Assembly: GCF_016863555.1 (NCBI RefSeq)
Contig: NZ_BOPC01000036.1
Location: 19,862-83,861 of the forward strand
Source: Micromonospora qiuiae
GTDB taxonomy: Bacteria; Actinomycetota; Actinomycetes; Mycobacteriales; Micromonosporaceae
Direction: 5' to 3'
Length of the DNA: 64,000 bases
Shown: in pieces, positions 27,476-36,847 of the stretch
Layout of the letters: each line of letters starts with the position of its first letter
Numbering within the stretch: the first letter of the stretch is position 1
Notes under the pieces: model-generated
Database searches by the model: none
Told to the model about the DNA's origin: nothing
What the model saw: the letters and a program-made list of their open reading frames with translations, nothing else
Position numbers and translations under genes: made by a program

Positions 27476-30400
27476 ATGAGCGTTGAAGTCGACAATCCGT
27501 CGCGGCGAGTGAAGGCGAAGATCGGTACGGAGCATCGGTTGCGATTGTTGGCTGCTCCGCTGGCGCTGGTGTTGGCAGTAACGTTGTTCGAGCAGCCTTC
27601 GGTGGCCGAGGCGGCGCCGACGTGGGAGCCGCCGAAGCCGGGCGAGGTCATTGGGCTCAAGGTCACCGACGCCAAGCCGGAGAACTCGCGGGCCGCGTTC
27701 TCGGCGGAATCGAGGGTGGTGCGTGGTCCGCGGCCGGTGGTGTGGCCGGCGGCGGGTACGGCGACAGCCCGCCCGAAGATGGCCGGTGTGGCTCGGGCCG
27801 GCAGTCTGCCGGTGACGGTGGCCGCGGTGGAACCGGAAGGGTTCAGCGCACGGGGCGTGGCCGGGCCGGATGCCGTGTCGGTGCGGGTGTTCGACCGGAC
27901 GGCCACGGCGCGGGCCGGGGTCCAGGGAGTGCTGTTGAGCCTGGCCCGCTCGGATGGCAATTCAGGTGCCGGTCGAGTGACCGTCGGATTGGACTATTCG
28001 GGATTCGCGCACGCCTTCGGTGGGGACTGGGCGTCGCGGTTGCGGTTGGTGCAACGTCCCGCCTGTGCTTTGACCACGCCACAGCTGCCGGAGTGCCAAA
28101 TTTTCACGCCGGTACCGACGGTCAACAACCCTCAGGCATCGACGCTGTCGGCGGAGGTGAGCCTGTCGGGCGAGACGATGACGGTGCTGGCCGCGCAGGC
28201 GGACCCGGGCGGCGACAACGGCGACTACAAGGCGACGGATCTGTCGCCGGCCGGCACCTGGGACGTGTCGAGCCAGACCGGTGACTTCTCCTGGTCCTAC
28301 GAGATGCGGATGCCTCCTGCGCTGGGTGGCCCCGAGCCCAACGTGAGCCTTGCCTACTCGTCAGGCAGCGTGGACGGTCTGACGGCCATGTCGAACAACC
28401 AGGGTGGTTGGGTTGGTGACGGCTGGGCCTCCTGGCCGGGCTTCATCGAGCGGCGCTACGCCTCTTGCGCGGACGACAATCCCGGTCACAAAACCGGCGA
28501 TCTGTGCTGGTTCAACGACAACGCGACCCTGTCCTTGAATGGCCGGGCAGGCGAGCTGATCCGTGACGGTTCGGTGTGGCGGCTGAAGGACGACGACGGC
28601 ACCAAGATCGAGCGGCTCACCGACTCGGGGCGGGACAACGGGGACAACGACAACGAGTACTGGAAGCTGACTACCACCGACGGGGTCCAGTACTACTTCG
28701 GCTACCACAAGCTGCCGGGCTGGTCGTCTGGCAATCCAGTGACCAACTCGACGTGGACGGCGCCGGTGTACGGCAACGACTCCGGCGAGCCGTGCTACAA
28801 CTCGACGTTCGCCAACGCCCGCTGCGATCAGGCGTGGCGGTGGAACCTCGACTACGTGGTCGACCCGAACGACAACTCCCTGGCCTACTTCTACAATAAG
28901 GAGACCGGGGCGTACGGGCGCAACCTGACACCGAGCCAGCGGACCACCTACGACCGGGGTGGTTACCTGGAGCGCATCGAGTACGGGATGCGTGAGGGCT
29001 CCGAGTACAGCGCTGCGGCGCCGCTGCGGGTGGTCTTCGAGACCAAGGAGCGGTGCCTGTCAAACTGCTGGACGGGGGCGGCGTGGACGTCGGACCCGAA
29101 GCCGGCCTCGTGGCCGGACACCCCGTGGGACCAGTACTGCAAGGCGTCGCCCTGCACCGAGATGGTGTCGCCGACGTTCTGGTCCGCGCGGCGGCTGACC
29201 AAGGTCACCGCCCAGCTGCGCAACGGTACCTCGTCGTATCGGGATGTAGAGTCCTGGGCGTTGCGGCATGAGTTCATCAATGCCGGCACCGGTGAGGGCA
29301 CCCCGATGTGGCTGCGTGGCGTGACCCGGACCGGCCATGTGACCACCGCCGGCGGTGCGATCGTCTCCGACCCGGAGATCACGTTCAACCCGGGAGCAGA
29401 GCCGTTGGCGAACCGGGTTGACGGCCCCTCGGATCAACGCACCGAGTTGAACCGGTGGCGGATCAAGCAGATCCGCACCGAGTCCGGTGGCGACATCCTA
29501 ATCACCTACTCCGGCCACGACTGCACCCGCAGCAGCCTGCCGACGCCGCATTCGAACACCAAGCGGTGCATGCCTGCGTACTTCTCCTGGCCGGGCAGTG
29601 GTGACCCGACACTCGACTGGTTCCACAAGTACGTGGTCACTCGTGTGGACCAGGACGACCTGGTCACCGACCAGCCGAACCAGACCACGTTCTACGACTA
29701 CCTGGACAACCCAGCGTGGGCGTACAACACCGATGAGCTGACCAAGGACAAGCACCGCACCTGGGGTGAGTGGCGCGGTTACGGCCGGGTGCGGGTGCGC
29801 CAGGGCGACCCGACCAACGGCGTGCAGACCGCGGTCGAGTACCGCTACCTGCGCGGCATGCATGGTGACAAGCAGCCCAGCGGCACCCGCAGCGTGCAGG
29901 TGTCGGACACCTGGGGTGGATCGATCACCGATCATGAGTCGTTGCAGGGCTTCGTACGGCAGGAGATCACCTACAACGGCGTTGGCGGCGCGGAGGTGTC
30001 CTCGACGCTCAATGAACCGTGGAGGTTAGGACCGACCGCGACGCGCACGCGTAGTGGGGTGACCACCAACGCATGGAAGGTTGACACGGCCTCGACTCGT
30101 AGCCGCACTGCACTGGCCAGTGGCGGATTCCGCACTACCAAAGCCGCCACTACATATAACTCGGACGGCCTACCGGCGGCGGTTGATGATTCCGGTGATG
30201 AGGCCATAAGTGGGGATGAGACGTGCACCCGGATCAGCTATGCCCGCAACGACGGCATCTGGATGATCGACCGGGTCAGCCAGACTGAGGTGCTGTCGGT
30301 GAAGTGCGCTGACGCGGCCACGCCGGCAGCACCCGCCACCGTCCTGAAACGGGAGCGGTCGTTCTACGACAGTTACATCAACGACTCGTCGTTCGGTGCG

Positions 30401-33400
30401 GCTCCGACCAAGGGAAACGCCGTCCGTACCGAGGAACTGGAAAGGTTTAGTGGTTCGGCCCCGGTATATGTGCGCACCGCGTCGAACACTTATGACGCCA
30501 ACGGCCGTGTTATCTCCACGACCGATGCCCGGGGCCACACCACCAGCACCGTCTACACCACCAGCAACGGGGGACTGGTCACCCAGACAGTGGTGACCAA
30601 CCCACTCCAGCACGCGACGACCACCTTGTGGGAGCCAGCGTGGGAACAGCCCACGAAGGTCACCGACCCGAACGGAGCGGTAACTGACCAGACGTACGAT
30701 GGGCTGGGACGCCTGACCGACGTGTGGCAGCCCGGGCGGAACAAGGCCACCCAGACTCCGAGCATGAAGATCAGCTACCTGGTGCGTAACAGTCGCGGAC
30801 CGACTGCGGTCACCACCGAGACGCTGCTGGTCACCGGCAGCAACTACCGTAAGTCCGTGGAGTTGTTCGACGGCTTCCTGCGTGCGCGGCAGACCCAGAT
30901 TCAGGCCACGGGGGGCGGACGGCTGCTGACCGAGACGTTCCACAACACGCGCGGTGAGGTGGAGTGGACGTCGCAGCCGTACTATGACACAACCAACGGG
31001 GCGCCCTCGACGACGCTCGGTACTCCGCAGGGGCAGATCCCGTCGATTACGCAGAACGTGTACGACGGGGCTGGCCGGCAGACAACGGAGATCCTCAAGG
31101 CACTCGGGGTGGAGAAGTGGCGCACGACGATCAGCTACGGCGGGGACCGGACCCACGTCACCCCACCGGCGGGTGGCACCGCCAGCACCACGATCACCGA
31201 CGTCAAGGGCCAGGTCGTCAGGCTGCGGCAGTACAAGAACCGTGCCGACGTGGGCTCGACCGACCCGGCCAAGTTCGACGAGACGCAGTACACCTACACC
31301 CTGCTCGGGCAGCAGAAGACCGTGCGGGACCCGGCGGGCAACACCTGGTCGTACAACTACGACCTGCGTGGCAGGGAGATCCAGTCGATCGATCCGGACA
31401 AGGGCACGACGATCTCCACCTATGACGCGGCGGGTAATGTGCTCACGAGCACCGCGCCGTTGGGAACCGGAACTGCCACCACCGCCTACACGTACGACGA
31501 GTTGGGTCGGAAGATCAGCCTGCGTGACGGCAGCCCGACGGGGGCGAAGCGGGCCGAGTGGGTGTACGACACGCTGCCCAACGGCAAGGGCAAGCTAACT
31601 TCGGCGACTCGTTACATCGGTGGTCAGGCGTGGATCAACCGGACCGACTCATATGATACGTCCGGTCGGCCCACCTCCACGTCACTGGTGGTGCCGTCGT
31701 CGGAATCGCAGTTGTGCGCGGCGGCGGCGCCGAACACCTGCACGTACACCACGACCACTACCTACCGGGTCAACGGTAAGGTCCATCAGGTGACCTTGCC
31801 AGCTGCGGCGGATCTGCCATCCGAGCGACTGAACTATGGCTACAACGACGTTGATGATGAGGGTGGGCTGCTGTCGCCGGTGCAGATATATGAGGCGGTG
31901 ACCTACAACAAGCTGGGGCAGCTGACCGGGCGGGAGTTCGGTGCGTACGGCTACCGGGTGGCGGTCGTCTCTGATTACGACGAGCCGACCCGCCGGTTGA
32001 AGGGCACCAATGTGGTGCCGGAACTGAAGCCGGAGGCGGCGAATTGGACGTACGACTACGACCCAGCCGGGAATGTCACCAGGATCAGGGAGCAGCCGCA
32101 GGGGCAGGCGGCGGACACGCAGTGCTACGCCTATGACTATCTACGCCGCTTGACTCGGGCCTGGACGCCGAACTCCGGTGACTGTGCTGCGAGCCCGACG
32201 GTTGGTGGGCTTGGTGGTCCGGCGGCGTACTGGCACTCCTGGACTTTCGATGTCACCGGTAACCGGCTGACTGAGACCCGGCACGCGGCGACTAACACCC
32301 TCTACACCTACACCCACCCTGCGGCCGGGTCGGCCCGCCCGCATTCGGTCACCAACGTCACCGTCACCGGTAATGCCTCCTGGAGCCGCAACTATGGCTA
32401 CGACAACGCCGGTAACACTGTCACCCGGCCGACGGCCAGCGGTGTCACCCAAACCTTGGCCTGGAATCCGGAAGGGCGTGTGGACAGCATCACCGAAGGG
32501 GGTGCCACTACCAGTTTCCGTTACGATGCCGATGGCAACCGCCTGACCCGGACCGAGGCCACTGGCAGAACGCTCTACCTGCCCGGTGGTCTGGAGGTGC
32601 GTTACACCAATTCCACCGCAGCTAAGACCGCGACCCGCTACTACAGCCATGCCGGTGCCACGATCGCGATGCGGACCAGTAGCAGCCTGCACTGGATCGT
32701 GGGTGATCACCACGGCACCGCCGAGGTGAGCATCAACGCCACCACTCTGGCCGTTGCCAAACGCCGCACCTTGCCCTACGGCGACACCCGTGGTAGTGAA
32801 TCCGGCACCTGGCCGTCCCTGATGGACAAGGGATTCGTCGGCGGCACCAAAGATCCCAGCGGCCTGATCCACATCGGCGCACGAGAATACGATTCCTTCA
32901 TCGGCCGGTTCATCTCGGTCGACCCGATCATGGACCTCGCCAACCCGCAACAGATGCACGGGTATGCCTACGCCAACAACTCCCCGGCTACCTACAGCGA
33001 CCCCACCGGCCTCTACTTCGAAGAAGGAGGCGGCCAGAACCGCCGCGCCTACGTCACCAAAACCTCCTCGGGAAAGAGCAAGGTGAAGGTCACGGGGCAG
33101 CCGGTGAAGGTAAGCAGGAAGACGACGCCCACTCCCGCTACCGCGCTTAGTAAGGGAAAGGGCAAAGGTAGTAGTGGTCCGGGATCGGGTGCCAATTCCA
33201 AGGACGGGTTTACCGGTAGCTCCCTCGGCTACCACCAGGCAAGATGGTGCTTGGACATGGGTCTGCTTGCCTGTGCGAGAGGGATTGTGATCCAGCAAAA
33301 AGCCCTCAGCGTGTCGAATCGCCTCGCTGATCAGTTCCGTTGGTCAACGGGTCGCCGTAATGCCTTCCGTCATTCTTATTGGATGGGACTGATGACGGTT

Positions 33401-33739
33401 CATGGCTTTACGTATGACCAGGCGATTGAGCTCGGTGTCGCGCATGAAGAGGACACTGACACGCCAGGAGAGCTTCCTGGATCGCCAGACTCCAACGCCG
33501 ATCTGCATAACAATTCGGTCGGTGCCCGCATCGGCGTAGATGTTCGGCCTTGGCACGTCGCCGCTACCGGTATCGGCGCGACTGCTGAGCATGAAAAGGC
33601 GTTGGAAGATAGGCTGATGTTGATGGTGGGCGGAAGCGCTCCCGGTCGTGGTCCCGGAGTACCTAAGCGTGGAGCAGCCTCCTACATCTCGGTATGTACC
33701 CGTGACGGGTGGCTCGTCATGATTGAGCCGGGGAAGTGA
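27476..33739 (+). CDS. RHS/YD-repeat polymorphic toxin with DUF6973-like C-terminal domain
   Basis: 2087 aa. An N-terminal hydrophobic export segment ends near SVAEAAP. A SpvB/TcaC-like beta region follows (SYEMRMPPALGGPEPNVSLAYS). Many YD repeats span about residues 1000-1790 (for example TYDGLGRLTDVWQPG). The RHS core is HIGAREYDSFIGRFISVDP near residue 1800, ending DPTGLY near 1842. After a Gly/Ser/Lys linker comes a 170-residue tip with RNAFRH (about 1960), AHEED (about 1989) and DLHNNSVG (about 2008), a His/Asp/Asn-rich layout I associate with DUF6973. GGGGAG precedes ATG 27476. The tip has lower G+C than the body (33361-33420 is about 47% by my count), a sign of tip exchange. Confidence 0.88.
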   Translation: MSVEVDNPSRRVKAKIGTEHRLRLLAAPLALVLAVTLFEQPSVAEAAPTWEPPKPGEVIGLKVTDAKPENSRAAFSAESRVVRGPRPVVWPAAGTATARPKMAGVARAGSLPVTVAAVEPEGFSARGVAGPDAVSVRVFDRTATARAGVQGVLLSLARSDGNSGAGRVTVGLDYSGFAHAFGGDWASRLRLVQRPACALTTPQLPECQIFTPVPTVNNPQASTLSAEVSLSGETMTVLAAQADPGGDNGDYKATDLSPAGTWDVSSQTGDFSWSYEMRMPPALGGPEPNVSLAYSSGSVDGLTAMSNNQGGWVGDGWASWPGFIERRYASCADDNPGHKTGDLCWFNDNATLSLNGRAGELIRDGSVWRLKDDDGTKIERLTDSGRDNGDNDNEYWKLTTTDGVQYYFGYHKLPGWSSGNPVTNSTWTAPVYGNDSGEPCYNSTFANARCDQAWRWNLDYVVDPNDNSLAYFYNKETGAYGRNLTPSQRTTYDRGGYLERIEYGMREGSEYSAAAPLRVVFETKERCLSNCWTGAAWTSDPKPASWPDTPWDQYCKASPCTEMVSPTFWSARRLTKVTAQLRNGTSSYRDVESWALRHEFINAGTGEGTPMWLRGVTRTGHVTTAGGAIVSDPEITFNPGAEPLANRVDGPSDQRTELNRWRIKQIRTESGGDILITYSGHDCTRSSLPTPHSNTKRCMPAYFSWPGSGDPTLDWFHKYVVTRVDQDDLVTDQPNQTTFYDYLDNPAWAYNTDELTKDKHRTWGEWRGYGRVRVRQGDPTNGVQTAVEYRYLRGMHGDKQPSGTRSVQVSDTWGGSITDHESLQGFVRQEITYNGVGGAEVSSTLNEPWRLGPTATRTRSGVTTNAWKVDTASTRSRTALASGGFRTTKAATTYNSDGLPAAVDDSGDEAISGDETCTRISYARNDGIWMIDRVSQTEVLSVKCADAATPAAPATVLKRERSFYDSYINDSSFGAAPTKGNAVRTEELERFSGSAPVYVRTASNTYDANGRVISTTDARGHTTSTVYTTSNGGLVTQTVVTNPLQHATTTLWEPAWEQPTKVTDPNGAVTDQTYDGLGRLTDVWQPGRNKATQTPSMKISYLVRNSRGPTAVTTETLLVTGSNYRKSVELFDGFLRARQTQIQATGGGRLLTETFHNTRGEVEWTSQPYYDTTNGAPSTTLGTPQGQIPSITQNVYDGAGRQTTEILKALGVEKWRTTISYGGDRTHVTPPAGGTASTTITDVKGQVVRLRQYKNRADVGSTDPAKFDETQYTYTLLGQQKTVRDPAGNTWSYNYDLRGREIQSIDPDKGTTISTYDAAGNVLTSTAPLGTGTATTAYTYDELGRKISLRDGSPTGAKRAEWVYDTLPNGKGKLTSATRYIGGQAWINRTDSYDTSGRPTSTSLVVPSSESQLCAAAAPNTCTYTTTTTYRVNGKVHQVTLPAAADLPSERLNYGYNDVDDEGGLLSPVQIYEAVTYNKLGQLTGREFGAYGYRVAVVSDYDEPTRRLKGTNVVPELKPEAANWTYDYDPAGNVTRIREQPQGQAADTQCYAYDYLRRLTRAWTPNSGDCAASPTVGGLGGPAAYWHSWTFDVTGNRLTETRHAATNTLYTYTHPAAGSARPHSVTNVTVTGNASWSRNYGYDNAGNTVTRPTASGVTQTLAWNPEGRVDSITEGGATTSFRYDADGNRLTRTEATGRTLYLPGGLEVRYTNSTAAKTATRYYSHAGATIAMRTSSSLHWIVGDHHGTAEVSINATTLAVAKRRTLPYGDTRGSESGTWPSLMDKGFVGGTKDPSGLIHIGAREYDSFIGRFISVDPIMDLANPQQMHGYAYANNSPATYSDPTGLYFEEGGGQNRRAYVTKTSSGKSKVKVTGQPVKVSRKTTPTPATALSKGKGKGSSGPGSGANSKDGFTGSSLGYHQARWCLDMGLLACARGIVIQQKALSVSNRLADQFRWSTGRRNAFRHSYWMGLMTVHGFTYDQAIELGVAHEEDTDTPGELPGSPDSNADLHNNSVGARIGVDVRPWHVAATGIGATAEHEKALEDRLMLMVGGSAPGRGPGVPKRGAASYISVCTRDGWLVMIEPGK

Positions 33740-33742
33740 GAC

Positions 33743-34744
33743 GTGCGGGTGATTGAGTGGAAACGGCGGAGAAAATCGATTCGGAATTGGCCGGTCCTGG
33801 TTACTGGGCCATTGGCCCTGCTGATGATTGCAATGGCCAGCGGATGCCAATGGGTCTCACATTCGGTGCAGTACGTGACGGTCTCGAGCCCCGTCTGGTC
33901 GAACAGCGGATGGGTGTATTACTTGCGTGAGGTGTCTTCCGAAGGAAGGCAACTATGGCGAGAGCAGTCAGGGAATGGATCTGGCGAGATCGTCCTGGAT
34001 CAGACTGCGGCCGGAACGGTCTGCCTAGGTGGCGCTTTTAGCTTCCTCTACCAATCGCCTGCAGGAGGGTTGGGGGTGGCGGTGGAGTGCGACTCCGGCA
34101 CTCGGACGGAACTCCTCAGCTACTCGGATGAGAAGGAGCAGCTCGATCCCCGTTCCTCAGTCCCATTTCTCGGCGATGTGGCACTCAGCGACGATGAAGC
34201 GACGGGCTATGCTGAGGTGCCACGAGGATGCGGCATAGCAATTCAACCTCTCGTCGCCGGCAAGTTAACGGACTTCGGTTCCAAGATCACGGTAGACGGG
34301 AAGAAGTTCAATATTAGCGGTGGGGACCATGACTGTGGCGCAGTAGCCTGGGTGCGGTCGCCTGTGGTTTCTGATGACAGGTTGTTCTTCCTGGTTGCGC
34401 CGGATTCTCTCGGCAAGCTGCCGGTCCAGACGTCGGATGCGCTGGAAGGATTCAGCTGGCAACTCGTGCTGTGGGATTTAAGAGTCGATTCAGCTAGGTC
34501 CGTGGCCAAGATTCCGGGCATTGCTGATCTTGCGGCGTCTCCGGATGGCCAAACCGTAATCGCAGCGATTCACTCCCGAGGCGAAGCTAGCGGGGTTTGG
34601 ACTGTGGACGTCGCCAGCGGACAGATGTCACAAGTCGTAGCTGGGAAGGAGGCCTACCACCCTAGCTTCTCGCCCGACGGCAGGGGTTTTGTGTACGCCG
34701 ACAATCTCAGCCGCTTGAGATTCGGTTCAACTCCCACGAAATAG
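33743..34744 (+). CDS. Putative lipoprotein with propeller-like repeats; candidate immunity or partner protein
   Basis: 333 aa. Basic residues, a hydrophobic segment (about 19-33) and MASGC suggest a signal peptide with a lipobox-like site. The rest is beta-rich with TolB/PD40-like strands (SPVWSNSGWVYYLREV, ASPDGQTVIAAI, HPSFSPDGRGFVYADN). Its GTG lies 3 bp after the RHS stop, where an immunity gene is expected. Codon use is AT-richer than in the surrounding housekeeping genes, as in the toxin tip. The immunity role is inferred from position; a lipoprotein location would fit a toxin acting outside the membrane. Confidence 0.65.
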   Translation: MRVIEWKRRRKSIRNWPVLVTGPLALLMIAMASGCQWVSHSVQYVTVSSPVWSNSGWVYYLREVSSEGRQLWREQSGNGSGEIVLDQTAAGTVCLGGAFSFLYQSPAGGLGVAVECDSGTRTELLSYSDEKEQLDPRSSVPFLGDVALSDDEATGYAEVPRGCGIAIQPLVAGKLTDFGSKITVDGKKFNISGGDHDCGAVAWVRSPVVSDDRLFFLVAPDSLGKLPVQTSDALEGFSWQLVLWDLRVDSARSVAKIPGIADLAASPDGQTVIAAIHSRGEASGVWTVDVASGQMSQVVAGKEAYHPSFSPDGRGFVYADNLSRLRFGSTPTK

Positions 34745-34758
34745 TTTGCGACATCCGC

Positions 34759-34801
34759 ACATGGTGGGGTTGCCGGACGACGTCCGGCAACCCCACCATG
34801 T
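34759..34801. terminator. Perfect 21-bp-arm palindrome between the lipoprotein gene and the IS remnant
   Basis: The sequence is symmetrical around A34780 over 43 nt (ACATGGTGGGGTTGCC on the left, its complement on the right). It sits 14 nt after the lipoprotein stop and 20 nt from the end of the converging transposase remnant. It can act as a terminator in both directions; it may also be part of the IS end. Confidence 0.8.
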
Positions 34802-34820
34802 AGGCACGGCCGTTTCATGA

Positions 34821-35140
34821 TCACGTCGTGAGGTCGAGGATGGTGAATGGTCTGGTCATGTTGCGGGCGGCCCAGCGGGTGGCTTCGGTGATGTCGGGTC
34901 GGCCGGCCAGGCGTAGGGCGTTGATGGCGAGGTTGCGGAGTGAGGCCAGGACGCGGGGTCCGGATCGGGTGGGCACTGTTGATTGGTCTTCTCGGTAGCA
35001 GGTGTCGCGGATGAAGTGCAGGGTTTCGATGGCCCAGTGACCGCGGTTGTAGGCGGCCAGTTCTGCTGGGCTGGCCTGGTCGGGGATGCGGCTGGTGATG
35101 GCGAGTTGCGCGGCTGCGGACTGTTTCCGCTGGTGTTGTC
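34821..35140 (-). pseudogene. ISAs1-type transposase, C-terminal remnant
   Basis: Read on the minus strand, the last roughly 105 codons match the ISAs1-type DDE transposase tail: AITSRIPDQASPAELAAYNR, GHWAIETLHFIRDT, then ASLRNLAINALRLAG and ARNMTRPFTILDL. The catalytic N-terminal two thirds is missing; upstream of about 35140 the frame becomes unrelated sequence. It is a decayed insertion sequence inside the RHS island. Confidence 0.8.
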
Positions 35141-35368
35141 GGTGACGTGGCGTCAGGACGACCGTGACCGGATGATCACGCCCCTGCCCGCAACGGCCTC
35201 CAGACATGCCAGTAACAACTCCAGCAGATCGCGACACGAAGGCGTGAACGACACGTCCAGTGGCGCGGGCACCGAATCGACAGTAGGGATGACAGACTGC
35301 GGCATGACGAAGCTCCGCCGTGCCCCCTGGAGGTGACAGAGTGAGGAGCATTTGCAGGAGATGTCCGG
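35141..35368. other. Intergenic DNA with no recognised gene
   Basis: About 230 bp between the transposase remnant and the small ORF at 35369. It probably includes the deletion junction that removed the front of the transposase. AGGAG at 35357-35361 serves the next gene. Confidence 0.5.
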
Positions 35369-35620
35369 TTGGCCGGCGCGGCGCCTTCAGGGGCCGACTG
35401 GTCACCGATCCTGGCCAACCTCGCGCTGAGACTCGAAGAGGCAGGAACGGACAGGGCTCGACGAGTGTCAGTCCTGCGGGAAATCCTGGTCATGTATCAA
35501 GGTGGCATGGCCGGATTTCAGGATCTCGTCCTTCAGGACCGGAATGGGGTGTACCCACAGCACGAACCCTTTCACCGACTCCGCCGTCAGTTGGTCGAGA
35601 AAGCCATCCGGGAACTGTGA
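35369..35620 (+). CDS. Small hypothetical protein, DUF6966-like
   Basis: 83 aa. The core YQGGMAGFQDLVLQDRNG resembles the GGM-x-D-VL motif of a small family I remember as DUF6966, seen in mobile and toxin neighbourhoods. The rest is helical and charged (LANLALRLEEAG, RRQLVEKAIREL). TTG at 35369 has AGGAG eight bases upstream. It lies alone in the island behind the IS remnant, so it may be an orphan immunity-type gene. Both the family link and the role are tentative. Confidence 0.5.
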   Translation: MAGAAPSGADWSPILANLALRLEEAGTDRARRVSVLREILVMYQGGMAGFQDLVLQDRNGVYPQHEPFHRLRRQLVEKAIREL

Positions 35621-35790
35621 CGGCAGTTGTGGTGACGGCTGAACGGCTCTCTCGAGTCCCCGGCGCTCGTCGCTGCACTTGTTCTGGTATCTGCTGCGCC
35701 GACATCGTCAGGTGATTTCGAGGTAGCCAGGCACGACATCGCACCTCTCCCGCCGGGCGGTGGTGATCTCCCGTGCCGTACGGTCAGGTC

Positions 35791-36456
35791 ATGAGCAGCC
35801 GACCTGCCGCCGGGGGTGGCCGGTGGGTCGAGGTCGACCCGGCCCGCATCGCCCGCTGGGTCGCCGGCTTCACCGACCGGCACGGTCCGCCCACGACGAG
35901 CCTCCAGGGGTACGGCCTGCTGCTGTCGGCTCCGGACGGTGCCACCGCCGAGTTGCACACCCCACCGGGTGCACCGGCGACCACCGTTAACGTGGATGCG
36001 TTCGTGGCCGCTGTCACCGCGCCCCGCCGGATCGGTCTGCTGCTGGCGCGCAAGGGCGCGGTGGCGCTGGGCATCGCCGAGGGGGAGCGGCTGCCGGTGC
36101 ACAAGGTGGACACCCGTTACGTGCAGGGGCGTACCGCTGCGGGTGGTTGGTCGCAGCAGCGCTTCGCGCGGCGGCGGGAGAACCAGGCGAAGGCGGCGCT
36201 GGCCGAGGCGGCGGACCTCGCGGTGCGGCTCCTGCTTCCGGAGGTCGACCGTTTGGATGCGGTGGTCGCTGGCGGCGACCGGCGGGCGGTGGACGGAATC
36301 CTCGCCGATCGGCGACTCGCCCCGTTGGCCGCGCTGCGGGCCGACCGACTGCTCGACGTGCCGGAACCCCGGTACGCGGTGCTGGTCGCCGCGGTCGCCG
36401 CCGCCCGGGCCGTACACGTGCTGGTGCGGGAACCCGACCGCGACTCGGCCAACTGA
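35791..36456 (+). CDS. acVLRF1 family peptidyl-tRNA hydrolase/release factor-like protein
   Basis: 221 aa. The motif GGWSQQRFARRRENQAK (about residues 117-133) is the glycine-glutamine loop of the Vms1/VLRF1 release-factor fold in its actinobacterial form (acVLRF1). Such proteins release peptidyl-tRNA from stalled 50S complexes. ATG at 35791 with AGGT upstream is preferred over the in-frame ATG at 35773. The last roughly 20 codons and the next 30 bp are duplicated at 24308-24400, next to LysE. Thus this gene forms the right border of the RHS island. Confidence 0.82.
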   Translation: MSSRPAAGGGRWVEVDPARIARWVAGFTDRHGPPTTSLQGYGLLLSAPDGATAELHTPPGAPATTVNVDAFVAAVTAPRRIGLLLARKGAVALGIAEGERLPVHKVDTRYVQGRTAAGGWSQQRFARRRENQAKAALAEAADLAVRLLLPEVDRLDAVVAGGDRRAVDGILADRRLAPLAALRADRLLDVPEPRYAVLVAAVAAARAVHVLVREPDRDSAN

Positions 36457-36486
36457 CGGCGCGGCCCAGTGCCTCCGGGATGCGAC
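36393..36486 (+). repeat. Right copy of the 93-bp duplication (3' end of acVLRF1)
   Basis: Intact-gene copy of the sequence found at 24308-24400, in direct orientation and about 90% identical. The identity ends abruptly after GGGATGCGAC. Confidence 0.9.
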
Positions 36487-36847
36487 ACGGTCTCCTGGCG
36501 CAGGCATCATTCAGCAGGGCGGCGGAGGCGTGGGTGATGCTGCGTTGAATGGAGGAAGCCTGAAAATATAAGGAGGCTGGTTCTTGCATTTTGTACAGCC
36601 GCGTTGGCAGCCCTCGTTGATCCACCCACCAATCTTGGACACTTCCTGCCCCCAGAGGGGCCTTCCGGGTCCAAGATTCACTGCAGTGGTGGTGACTTTC
36701 GGGACATATCGGGGCGAGGTGGGCGCTGTGCCGGGGACGCGGTGCCTGGGGGTGTGAGCGGCGCGGGTTGCGGCATGTCGGGTGTTGGGGTGCTCAGGGA
36801 ATCTCCTGTTAGCGACAAGACTTTTGTCAGGTGCCTAACACGTGCCG
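36487..36847. other. Non-coding region with a long imperfect inverted repeat
   Basis: No convincing gene. AATCTTGGAC (36631-36640) pairs with GTCCAAGATT (36669-36678), and the inside (CTTCC, CCCC/GGGG) is partly paired, giving a 48-nt hairpin. G+C is more variable here than in the flanking genes, as expected near an island border. Confidence 0.6.

Noticed and set aside
34983..35336. Plus-strand frame of 117 codons across the IS remnant
   Set aside because: It is antisense to the transposase tail and has no ribosome-binding site or family motif.
24308..36486. A classical integrative element with att sites
   Set aside because: No integrase, excisionase or transfer genes are present, and the intact and truncated gene copies are in the reverse order from simple 3'-end integration. 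Reported instead as an unexplained duplication.
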